NCBI GenBank assembly: GCA_023014365.1 | Contig: JAEBUN010000007.1 | Span: 1-64,000, forward strand | From: Lepiota brunneoincarnata | Lineage: Eukaryota; Basidiomycota; Agaricomycetes; Agaricales; Agaricaceae | Length of the DNA: 64,000 bases | Direction of reading: 5' to 3' | Part shown: positions 20,501-28,410 of the stretch, one piece after another | Position numbering within the stretch: position 1 is the first letter of the stretch | Layout: every line of letters begins with the position of its first letter | Translations under genes and position numbers: made by a program | Notes under the pieces: generated by a model | What the model was told of the DNA's origin: nothing | Seen by the model: only the letters and a program-made list of their open reading frames with translations | The model's database searches: none

Positions 20501-21106
20501 TTTGAAGTTGATTTCTTCGAAGCTCGTGGGCTCTAGTGTGGAGATGTGGTTGAGTTGGTCGTTGTAGATCCAATCGGGTTCCATGGATTGGATGAGTTCT
20601 CGGAATATAGTGTTGTCCCAACGTTCGTTTCTCCAGCGTAGTTGTTTGGCATCCCAGTCGATGTCTGGGTTGTGTTCTGCAAGCCAAGGGAATCCAAGGA
20701 TGAGTCTTGGGCTTCCGAGGGAGACTACTTTTGGTTTGATCTCCATATTCTTCCCGTTAACCGTTAGGTTGAGGGTCGTGTAGTGGGTGGCTGTTCCATT
20801 TTCGTTAATAGATCCATCGGCATTTCGTACTTCGATGGGTCGATCGAGGGGTGTCGTTTTGAATGAATGTTGTTTGACCATTCCGGGGTCAATGAAGTTT
20901 CCTGCTGCTCCTGAGTCGAGTAGGGCGAGTAGTTCCACGCTTTCGGGTCCTTCCTTAGTGAACTTGTGTTTTCGGATTCGACAGGGTAGATGTATTACGC
21001 GTGTTGACGATTCCTGTAATTTTACAACATTAATATCATTTTGTGAATAGGAAAGGGAAGGAGGTCTTTGTGGAGGGCTAGACGTGGTGGCTAGTCTCCT
21101 TAGGCA
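17444..21106 (-). CDS. pol: Pol polyprotein of copy B (PR-RT-RH-IN-chromodomain)
   Basis: Open from the presumed -1 shift at 21106 (TGC) to the stop at 17444, 1,220 residues. There is no ATG near the start, so expression as Gag-Pol is expected. Counting from the GTG at 20938: protease DSGA at 8-11, RT YMDD at 359-362, RNase H (ECDASLFASGA), and an integrase H2C2 finger around 730-770. The integrase triad is D in SMDLITD, D in LSDRD and E in GQTERF, with 35 residues between the last two. A chromodomain lies at about 1066-1118 (FLVRWKGY, DSWEP). Reverse transcription occurs in cytoplasmic particles; integrase and chromodomain target chromatin. The tail after the chromodomain overlaps ORF3 and ORF4. 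Confidence 0.95.
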   Translation of the reverse strand, partial: CLRRLATTSSPPQRPPSLSYSQNDINVVKLQESSTRVIHLPCRIRKHKFTKEGPESVELLALLDSGAAGNFIDPGMVKQHSFKTTPLDRPIEVRNADGSINENGTATHYTTLNLTVNGKNMEIKPKVVSLGSPRLILGFPWLAEHNPDIDWDAKQLRWRNERWDNTIFRELIQSMEPDWIYNDQLNHISTLEPTSFEEINFKASASQFLAVQHGEKKNDDPRKVVPTEFHEYLPVFSKKQAERFPPQRPWDHKIELKESFKPIAMKSYRLSLNEEKELDTFLEENLQKGYIRPSESPMASPFFFVGKKDGKLRPCQDYRYLNEHTVKNAYNLPLISHILDKLRGSKYFTKLDVRAGYNNIRIRKGDEWKGAFRTPRGLFEPTVMFFGMCNSPATFQTMMDSLFRKLIDNGGVIVYMDDILIHAKTKQELRRLTREVLKILKDNDLYLKTEKCEFERQRLEYLGVIITPDSVSMDPAKLKGIAEWPTPTTPRDVRKFIGFCNFYRKFIHQYATWAKPLNALMSKTKKFEWTEECQNAFDTLKRKFQSEPVLMVPDRDKPFEIECDASLFASGAVLLQRDNNGVKHPVAYFSKGFSPAERNYHCSEQELFAIIRALKEWRHHIEGSSHKTIVWSDHDNLRRWRKPEDLSRRQARWIAYMQRFDIEIRHIPGKKNGPADALSRRPDHEPKTRDNKQVVALPDKFFTPEQPQHIHIIDENTKKEIKELWKKKKQTDIAQEDDSGHPRVQGKLFIPQDLHLRRRLLQRVHDSPTAGHPGIAETTRKLQEYAYWPGMRSFVKNYVKGCGACQQYKINRHPLKPPLQPIPGPRSTRPFSNISMDLITDLPPDGPHDSILVVVDQLTKGIILEPTAKTANADKIAEILIKRLFSRFGLPEKVLSDRDPRFAAKSMKEFYKQLGIEQALSTAYHPQTDGQTERFNQEIELYLGIYCSSNPNKWVKALPLLEYVHNSKTHAEHQHTPFELLYGSSPKGFPTSEEPTNIPAIGEKFKYLAKIRQEAQAAHEQARLKMAARYNRPDINLKVGQKVWLDNRNLPIQYASKKLAQRREGPFTITRKLGPVTYELKLPIKWKIHNKFHASLLMPAEENDTHGEYNTAPPPDLVNGEEEYEVESILRHRKFRNKYQFLVRWKGYLPTEDSWEPEANLENAKEVIEEYKRAHKLDNPTNDPTTQHSNNHSRPPRTRQRWTPSHPGKNHIPGEPRRRK

Positions 21107-22224
21107 AAATCCTTAACCAGAGGGGCATCTGGGTGGTTGGATTCATTTGCAAAATGTTCGTAGATGTCCTCGACTTCCTCGTCGGTTGCATCTTCTAGTA
21201 TGTTGTATAGGGAATTCTTCTTCCTATAACTTGCTTGTCTTCTTCTGGATATCGCATTTGACCGGTTTCTGGCATCCAAATTGCGGGGTAATTCGGATCG
21301 GCGATATATTGTCTTCTTGGTGGGGCATTCGCGGGCGAAGTGTCCAGTCTTGCGGCAGTTGAAGCATCTCTTTTCTTTGAGATCCTTTCTTTGGGCGTCC
21401 GTGAGGATTGCATTGAGGGCTTCGCGGGTGCGTTCTTGTACCAACTGGTGGAGTCTGTCTTCTTCGGTCTCCTCGTCTTCATCAGCTTCCTCGGCGAGTA
21501 GATCTGGCTCGTCCTCAAAGTCGAGGTTGTAGACTGCTTCGGCGAGTTGGTCAATATCCATTGCGTTAGGGTCTGTTGCTTGATAGGGCAGTGGGACACG
21601 GCGCGTAAAAGCATTTCTTTTCCCTTTAAATGGGCGAGTGCGCGAAGTCGTTGGAAACGAGGGAGTTCCTCGAGTTTGCATATAGTCGCGTTGAGTTTGT
21701 AGTATTTGATATGCTGTTCGAGCTTGCTTGAACCAGTCGCTGAGTTTGTTTCCTGGATTGAGGCTAATTGTCTTGATTGCGACGGGGCGATCCAGCCCGT
21801 TCTTGAAATAGTTGACCGCCGCCACTCCATCTCCAAGGTCGGCCTGATAGGCAAGTATCTGGAACTGGGATATGTAATCATCGATATATCGTCCATTCTG
21901 TTTGAGGTGGCGGATTCTGTCCATTGCATCGGCGGGGACATTGTTTGGGGCGAAGGATGTGTCGAGTCCTTCGAGAAATTTCTTCCATGTCGGAAGGGTC
22001 TGGCTTCCATCAAGTTCTTTGTTTGATTCCAAGAATGCTCCTCTCCATGTTGCGGCGGGGCCGGTGGACATGTATGAAAGGGCGAATTGTATCTTGGTCT
22101 TGTCATCGGAAAAGGCTCCTGGCTTTGCATCGATGTATAGTTGTACTGCATCCTTCCAGAGGCGGAAGTAGTCGGTCTCTCCATTAAAGGTTGGGGGTGT
22201 ATTGATTTTTGCGGAGGAGGCCAT
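21100..22224 (-). CDS. gag: Gag of copy B
   Basis: A 374-residue frame from the ATG at 22224. The first 200 residues form the Ty3/gypsy capsid-like region (WKDAVQLYIDAKP, ATWRGAFLES, YISQFQILAYQADLGDG). A glutamate-rich segment follows, then a CCHC knuckle at C287, C290, H295 and C300. It assembles the particle and packages RNA. The gag frame stays open without an ATG for about 166 codons upstream, through proline/serine/threonine-rich sequence, so a longer Gag from a non-ATG or spliced start is possible. Intact compared with four indels in copy A. Confidence 0.93.
   Translation of the reverse strand: MASSAKINTPPTFNGETDYFRLWKDAVQLYIDAKPGAFSDDKTKIQFALSYMSTGPAATWRGAFLESNKELDGSQTLPTWKKFLEGLDTSFAPNNVPADAMDRIRHLKQNGRYIDDYISQFQILAYQADLGDGVAAVNYFKNGLDRPVAIKTISLNPGNKLSDWFKQARTAYQILQTQRDYMQTRGTPSFPTTSRTRPFKGKRNAFTRRVPLPYQATDPNAMDIDQLAEAVYNLDFEDEPDLLAEEADEDEETEEDRLHQLVQERTREALNAILTDAQRKDLKEKRCFNCRKTGHFARECPTKKTIYRRSELPRNLDARNRSNAISRRRQASYRKKNSLYNILEDATDEEVEDIYEHFANESNHPDAPLVKDFA
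21105..21111 (-). other. putative -1 gag/pol frameshift site, copy B
   Basis: Minus-strand GATTTTG spans the last gag codons GAT TTT GCC before TAA at 21100-21102. A -1 slip on the four T's enters pol at TGC. It is not the canonical X XXY YYZ heptamer, so another recoding route cannot be excluded. Confidence 0.5.
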
Positions 22225-23145
22225 ATTGTTAATGTCAGAGGTTGTGGATTCCTCGTCGGAAGTGTGAATAGACCCGGTAGTGGGGCTAACTTCGGATGGT
22301 TCGGATTGTACAGGGGAACTGGATCGAGGCGGTGAGTGTACCGGTGATCCAAGTGGTGATGTGAGGGGTGAGAATGTTCTTGGGGGTTTCTGTTGCGAAG
22401 TGTTGTCGCTAGTTCTTGTACTTGTTGAGGGTTGAGGACCGGAGGATGGGGTAGATGTTCTATGAATTGGCTCCCCGAGCTTTGAGCGGGTAGAGGTGGC
22501 AGTTCTTTCAGGTGGTGGTTGTTTAGGTAGGGATTGAAGAACTGATGCTGGGGGTGCTGGATATCCTGGGTCTTCTGTTCAACGTTGAACTCTCTCGGTA
22601 GGTTGTGTAGGGTACGGTGCGGAACCAGAGGGTGAACGAGTGAGGGGTATAGGTTTTGTTTTCTTTTTAGGGTCCGTGGTGGAGGGGGTGTGAAGTCGGG
22701 TTCGGAGTCGGTTGTCGACCAGTCAGAACTGTTGGATTCTTCGTAGTCGGTGGCAAGGGGGTCGTTTCGGTTTGTAGACAGGGTGAAGAGGGAAGAAGTC
22801 GAAGGTGAAGGTGAATAAACAACGCTTGCGGGTGCGTTATCCCAATCGACGCTTGAAGGTGCGGATGACCTATATACAACGCTTACGGGTGCGTTATCCC
22901 AATCAACACTTAAAGGTGTGGATGACCTATCAACGCTTTCGGTGCGTCTGACCAAGGGTGCAGAGGGTATGGTGGCCTGCTCTACGGGGGTGTATCACCG
23001 GACAGCGACAAGGCGTGTCGTCAGATACGGTTGGCACTCGGATAGCGATAAAGCGTATCGTCTGCCGGTGTGGAAGGGTAGCGACAAGGCGTACCGATAC
23101 CACGGGGTGTACGATGGAGGTTGTCCAAAGGAAGCTTTAATCTAA
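22225..23145 (-). other. chromovirus leader with two Pro/Ser-rich open frames
   Basis: Between primer site and gag lie 920 bp with no ATG-started frame in phase with gag. Two frames are open: the gag frame upstream of its ATG, and another running from about 22955 through gag to 21195. The second frame begins with a repeated VDWDNAP segment and a DSEPDFTPPPP stretch that reads like a Gag N-terminus. The gag frame reads more plausibly further downstream. A shift or short intron between them could build a longer Gag. Tandem repeats as in copy A lie at its start. Confidence 0.5.
23132..23143 (-). promoter_or_regulatory. putative self-primed primer-binding site, copy B
   Basis: AGATTAAAGCTT on the minus strand, two bases inside the 5' LTR, complementary to AAGCTTTAATCT in the LTR. 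Same spacing as copy A. Confidence 0.7.
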
Positions 23146-23843
23146 TGTTATGATCCGTGCTCCTTCTGTATCCGAGGATAACTGGAGACGGCCTTCAATC
23201 ACTCTACAAGGTGTCCGAGACGGTTGGCCTTATAGAGCTTAGTGGATCGCGCTCAATGAGATAACGAGGGAAGACGCCAAGTTAAGGCAGAGAGGTAAAC
23301 GACCGCTGTTAACAAGATTAAAGCTTGAGGCTTTAATCTCTACTTGTACAGGCCTTATATACCTATGAGATGCTATATACTCGTTATAGGTTACTTGGCT
23401 GTTCTACTGGTCGTGCGCAGTCCTGACCATGATACACATCCTGGCTGATGGCATCCTAGCGTTATTTATATTACAATGAGTCAGTACTCTCGCTACTGCT
23501 GTGCGATGTTCCATCGCTTTCCTCTGACTCATAATCTCCTTCTCCCGATTGTATCTCCATGGAGTCTTCTCCATTCTCGCTCTCCATTCTCTCGGTGCTT
23601 CCATCCGTATCGGAGGTTGGATCGGTTGATCCATGGTTATCTTCCTCGTCCTCGGGGTATTCCAATATATCCTCCAAGGTTATCTCCATTCCTGCTTCTC
23701 TTGCCAGGTCCTGCATGGCGGTGTAGTATTCCCCTTCCTCGTCTTCGTATTCTTGTGCCCGTAGTTGGTCTGTAGTCTCCTGTACCCATCTTGTAAAGTC
23801 GAACAGTAATTCTTGTTCCTCCCGGTCTGGGCTGTTCATAACA
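23146..23843 (-). repeat. 5' LTR of copy B (698 bp)
   Basis: Contains the TATA-like box and presumed start in the same offsets as the other LTRs. It differs from the 3' LTR only at 23434. Confidence 0.97.
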
Positions 23844-25040
23844 GCAGCCTAGGAAAGTCCTCACAAAAGAGCGGGATTGGGTGGCAGTATCCATGGTCCC
23901 GAATAATGGCGGCCTCAGAGCATTGAAAGCGAGCTTGGGGAACATATTTCTTTGTCCACGTGTTGGAACTCTTCTTGGACAAAAGGACACGTTGTTGACA
24001 TGACGGGCCAGCATGAGGGGACTCTTGAGGGATCTCCAGAACCACTGGGCTAGGCAAACAAGAAAGGACAGGGGTCGGAGAAGCTAAGAACACGTCTTGA
24101 AAAACAAAAGTTGGTTCTTGAGGGGCAGGCGAAGGCTCCAGAAGGAGCTCCAAATCTGGAGAAGGAGAAATCTCCACGGCGCTTGCGGGAGACTTGACTG
24201 GAGCACCAGCTAAGTGAGGTGGTGATGGTGTTGGGCACCTAGGCAAAGCTAGCACATGTTGCCCATCCAGAGAAGAGGACCAGCTAAAGATTTTGAAGAG
24301 GTCGGCTTGAGAGACCTCAGGGACTGGAGAATGCAATGATGAGTTAGAACCCGCCAGGAATAAGGGGAGAGGGGGTGGCATCGATGATTTCACCCTCTGT
24401 TTGCCTTTAAAGGCAGCTGGTATATGTGCTAAAGCAGAAGTCAGCGGAAAGAACAAATATATTGTGAAAAACAACTAAGCTTATGTGTTGAAGTAGCAGA
24501 AGAGAGTATGGGGGAAGAAGGCCAGTTTGTTGAAGGGCCCAGCACCTCCAAACCTGATGCAATACCCAAGGGAGGGAGCACCAGCAAGTCTTCCTCGTCC
24601 AGGGTGCGCGGAGAGGCCGGCAGAGGAGTTGGTTTGCGGGGCGGAGAGTATGGTGGAGGAGGGGTCCTTGCCACACCCACCTGACAATTTCTGTGAGCTC
24701 CTCAAGCTCCTCACCCTCCTCTAGCCCTCCTAGTATGTGGTGCTGGTGGTTCCCATTGAGGCAGGAGGTTGCGATGTGCTGGTAGGTGAATAGTGAGACC
24801 TAAAAGCAGAGAAAACATGAGTGATGACAACGAGAATGGGGAAAAATGCAACTTACGTTGCGCGATCGATGATGAAGGCGCACCTTGAGAAGCTGGTGAG
24901 GCGTTGCTCGGCCCAGCATAGCCTGAAAACAGCGTTAAGAAAAACAGAGAAAACTGTAACTTGAACTCTACTTACTGGAAGAAGAGTCTGAGTCCTCCTC
25001 GTAGCAAGCACGTTTGCTGCTGCATGTGGTTCTGTCCATT
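23844..25040 (-). pseudogene. 5' exons of the cysteine-cluster gene interrupted by copy B
   Basis: Minus-strand ATG near 25037 opens a short exon (MDRTTCSSKRACYEEDSDSSSS). A GTAAGT intron and an exon GYAGPSNASPASQGAPSSS follow. At least two further exons run to 24480-24690 (RTPPPPYSPPRKP region) and 24430-23844 (AHIPAAFKGKQRVKSS region, serine/proline-rich). The last exon runs into the LTR at the GCAGC junction and would continue at 15607. Exon borders in 24,690-24,930 are uncertain because more than one acceptor fits. The product has a proline/serine-rich N-terminal half and a cysteine cluster after the insertion. Family unknown. Confidence 0.5.
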
Positions 25041-25780
25041 ACTGATAAAGTGGGCGTTGAAGAGTGATATGCAAGCAGGATAGACAAGTAAGAAGTGAGA
25101 GGGAGAATGAAAGAGAGGAAATGAGACCTTGGGACATTTAAAAGACCCAATAACGAGATAACAATTTAGGCTATAGCAACAAGAAGTTGATCTATACATT
25201 TAAACTTGGTGACATGACATCATTTTGGAATAAGCTTAGCGAAAGTATGCTACTCTCGAAGCTGGTGAACGTTCTAGAACATAGAGCGCATCAGAGAGAC
25301 TCAAATACTGCGAATTTGAAGGAGATAATGACTGAGGACAGTCAGCAATCGGTTAGGGGGAGATGATATGCCGATTTCACACCTATACATGAATTCCGTA
25401 CTCCGGAACGATTCTCTACATAGAATCATTGGCTATATCATTAAAAAACCCTATAGAGGATTGGTACTATGTCCCGTAGTAGCCAGTTCGACCAAACTGA
25501 GGATATTCGAGCCTTGGAAGTGTTCAAACCAGCTCATTATCACTAAGCTTAGTGAACCAAGCTATCAGAACGCTCTCCGGAGGGATTCCGGACTTTACAT
25601 AGCCTATCAAGTATACTCCGGTCGCATCAAGGGACCTTACGAGCAGTTTTCTGATGAACTCGGATTTGTTGGAACCTAAAGAATGTACATAGCAGCTGTC
25701 GCAGGGGTATTACACCCATAGCAAGCCCAATAATGATGACCGGACCACGGAACAGAACGTCCAACGTTCGGGAGGCAACA
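25041..25780 (+). other. no convincing gene; AT-rich flank
   Basis: Upstream region of the interrupted gene. A 103-codon plus frame at 25368-25679 has no recognisable features. Two TAAGCTTA palindromes (25231, 25544). CAACA at 25776-25780 is the target duplication of the following solo LTR. Confidence 0.5.
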
Positions 25781-26478
25781 TGTTATGATCCGTGCTCCTT
25801 CTGTATCCGAGGATAACTGGAGACGGCCTTCAATCACTCTACAAGGTGTCCGAGATGGTTGGCCTTATAGGGCTTAGTGGATCGCGCTCAATGAGATAAC
25901 GAGGGAAGACGCCAAGTTAAGGCAGAGAGGTAAACGACCACTGTTAACAAGATTAAAGCTTGAGGCTTTAATCTCTACTTGTACAGACCTTATATACCTA
26001 TGAGGTGCTATATACTCGTTATAGGTTACTTGGCTGTTCTACTGGTCGTGCGCAGTCCTGACCATGATGCACATCCTGGCTGATGGCATCCTAGTGTTAT
26101 TTATATTACAATGAGTCAGTACTCTCGCTACTGCTGTGCGATGTTCCATCGCTTTCCTCTGACTCATAATCTTCTTCTCCCAATTGTATCTCCATGGAGT
26201 CTTCTCCGTTCTCGCTCTCCATTCTCTCAGTGCTTCCATCCGTATCGGAGGTTGGGTCGGTTGATCCATGGTTATCTTCCTCGTCCTCGGGGTATTCCAA
26301 TATATCCTCCAAGGTTATCTCCATTCCTGCTTCTCTCGCCAGGTCCTGCATGGCGGTGTAATATTCCCCTTCCTTGTCTTCGTATTCTTGTGCCCGTAAT
26401 TGGTCTGTAGTCTCCTGTACCCATCTTGTAAAGTCGAACAATAGTTCTTGTTCCTCCCGGTCTGGACTGTTCATAACA
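25781..26478 (-). repeat. solo LTR of the chromovirus family
   Basis: Exactly 698 bp with perfect target duplication CAACA (25776-25780 and 26479-26483). Several substitutions separate it from the LTRs of copy B, so it is an older insertion. It keeps the 122-codon frame from its own ATG. Confidence 0.97.
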
Positions 26479-26483
26479 CAACA

Positions 26484-27377
26484 CCCAATGCCCAAAACCC
26501 TAGACATATCAAAGACTCATAATTAACAAGTGCTTTGTGGGTCCTGGCACCTTGGCATACTGCCTGACTGAGATTAATTACAACGGATCAAGGGATTGTA
26601 CATATGCCATACATTCCGATCATAATTGATCCAGAGGTTTAACGTGCTTGCGTGGATGCAGAATAATGCAGACGAGCATGGAACACGTCTGGCTGGATTG
26701 CCATTTGTCAATCAGAGAAAAACCCATAACCCAGGGCAAGGTAGAAATGCTGCCAAACCTTCCAAAATATTCTGCAGTACCTGTAACAATTAAGCTTATT
26801 GTTTTCTATTTCATATTTACTATCTCTCGCATGTATCTAAACAATATAAATACGGTCACGCTTGTTTGTGGAGAAGCAAGAGTTCTCACCCCTGCTTCCA
26901 CACATAAGTCTGTGAGCCGTGATCAAGAACGGTTTCAGAGGACTATTTAGTGTGCGTCATTAAGTGTGATTTCTTCAGTCGTCAACCAACCCAGAGACAG
27001 AGACAGAGACCAGAGTTCAGAGTTTAGAGTTCCAGAGTGCTAGAGACAGAGACAGAGACAGAGAACAGAGTTCAGAGACCAGAGACCAGAGTCTAGAGAC
27101 CCTGCGCTTTGAATTGACAGGGATTGTCCTTTCACTGTTGCACCGTACGGCTAAGATAACTTCAACGGCTGTTTATTAACCTCTAAAACCACTATTCTCT
27201 TGAATTTCACTGTCAGAACGCACCCCCAGAACACCCTAAAAGACGAAACTGTTCATTATCTATCTCATACTACTTGTATTAACTTAAGCTTATCGAATTT
27301 CGACTAAGCTTAGTGAGAACAAGCCATTTATCTATATTAAAACCCGCGAACGTTTCCACCTTTTCAGCGTGTGGGTC
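26484..27377 (+). other. repeat-derived region without a supported gene
   Basis: A coding-like remnant lies at 26640-26790 (WMQNNADEHGT-like). An LTR-like stretch with a TATAAATAC box near 26850 follows, then a purine-rich simple repeat, then AT-rich DNA with TAAGCTTA at 26791, 27295 and 27305. No frame of usable length. Confidence 0.4.
26993..27113 (+). repeat. AGAGAC-type simple repeat
   Basis: Irregular runs of AGAGAC and CAGAGTTCAGAG units, purine-rich on the plus strand. No spacer structure. Confidence 0.85.
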
Positions 27378-28410
27378 TCATGGGATGAAACGTGGAGCAT
27401 TGCTCCTTTGGTAGAATTGTGCATAGGGCACGTTGTTGTTTGGACGGCTTGGTCCGTGGTTGGGTTGGTATTGGTTCTTTTGGGGGAACATGTTCCTGGG
27501 GGTGCCGTAGAGGGCATTGACTCGGTGGAAGTTGTCGTCGAGTTTGTTGGCTCGGGTGTACCAAGCGGCGATGGTTGTCGGAGGGTTTTCTGATTTGTCA
27601 ATCTTCATGGCAATACGGCGGTCGATTGCCTTGTGGTATAGATCGATTAGGGTGCGATCTTCATTGAGTCCAGATTGACGGATGAGTTCCTTGAACTGAG
27701 AGTTGAACTCAGTCATTGGTTTACCTGCTTGGTGCAGGGTCTGGAGTTTGGTATGCGCATACGCATGTTTGTCTGCTGGGGTAAAGTCGGCTCTGAGCTG
27801 GGCAGTGAAGTTGTCCCATGACTCCATGGCTATGGGTTGCCCTTGTTGAGTTTGGGTGTTCCTCTCGTGGAGGTATTGTCTAGCCCAGGCTCAGGCATCT
27901 CCTGATTGCATTGTTGAGAGGACAAACAAGGTTCTGGTGAGGTCATTGTTGTAAGTGGTCACGTTAGCGAGCACATATACTTCACATTGGAAGATCCAAT
28001 CTTTGAATAGTCTTCTGTTTCCATCAAAGGTGATGGGTTTGAGGAGTCCTAATTCCTTTGGGTTTTGTGTGGCGGCCATTATTTGTAGTTGTCCAGGTGG
28101 CGGTGGCGGTGGTGGTGCTGGGGGTTGTGGTGGTTGTAAGGGAGGAGCCGGTAGGGCTAAGGGTATTGTTGGTGCAGGTAGTGTGGGTGGTTGTGGATCA
28201 GGATCTGATTGGTTGTCATCTGTTATATAGACGTTGGAGTCATTGTCTTCTTGGGGTTTTCCTTGATCTACTGTGTATTTGTGATGCGTAAGTAGGTTTT
28301 CTTCTGATTGAGAGAGTTCTCTTGGTTGTTTGAGGGCAAATTTGAGTTTTTGAAGCTCAAAGTCGTTTAATGGGTTTGCTTTAGCATGATATTCTTCAGC
28401 TTCTTTTCCT
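27378..28410 (-). pseudogene. gag of a third Ty3/gypsy family, truncated
   Basis: The minus-strand frame is open from about 28410 and first meets an ATG at 28079 after a poly-proline stretch. The start MAATQNPKELGLL is followed by a capsid-like region. A TGA at about 27890 interrupts ...STMQSGDA/AWARQYLHE. The frame resumes with the retrotransposon gag pattern (WDNFTAQLRADFTP, AHTKLQTLHQ, FNSQFKELI) and ends at 27378 before any zinc knuckle. It lacks pol and is therefore a remnant. It differs from the Gag of copies A and B. The TGA could be a single substitution. Confidence 0.8.

Larger units (their letters stand above)
15608..23843 (-). mobile_element. Ty3/gypsy chromovirus copy B, full length and young
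   Basis: The 8,236-bp element has two 698-bp LTRs, a perfect 5-bp target duplication GCAGC (15603-15607 and 23844-23848) and a 6,840-bp interior. In element order: 5' LTR (23146-23843), primer site, leader, gag, pol (protease, RT, RNase H, integrase, chromodomain), ORF3, ORF4 and 3' LTR (15608-16305). Comparing the LTRs by eye shows a single difference (15896 G, 23434 A), so insertion was recent. All frames are open. The chromodomain and GATTTTG shift place it with chromoviruses of Metaviridae. It is the best candidate for a mobile copy here. Confidence 0.97.

Noticed and set aside
21195..22955. 586-codon frame overlapping gag as an independent protein
   Set aside because: It starts at TTG, is low-complexity, and is broken to 445 codons in copy A. 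I keep only its first part as a possible Gag leader.
24407..24714. Three overlapping minus-strand frames as separate proteins
   Set aside because: They are alternative frames of one or two exons of the interrupted gene; the exon borders could not be decided.
26993..27113. CRISPR-like regularity of AGAGAC units
   Set aside because: Simple purine repeat without spacers, in a eukaryotic sequence.
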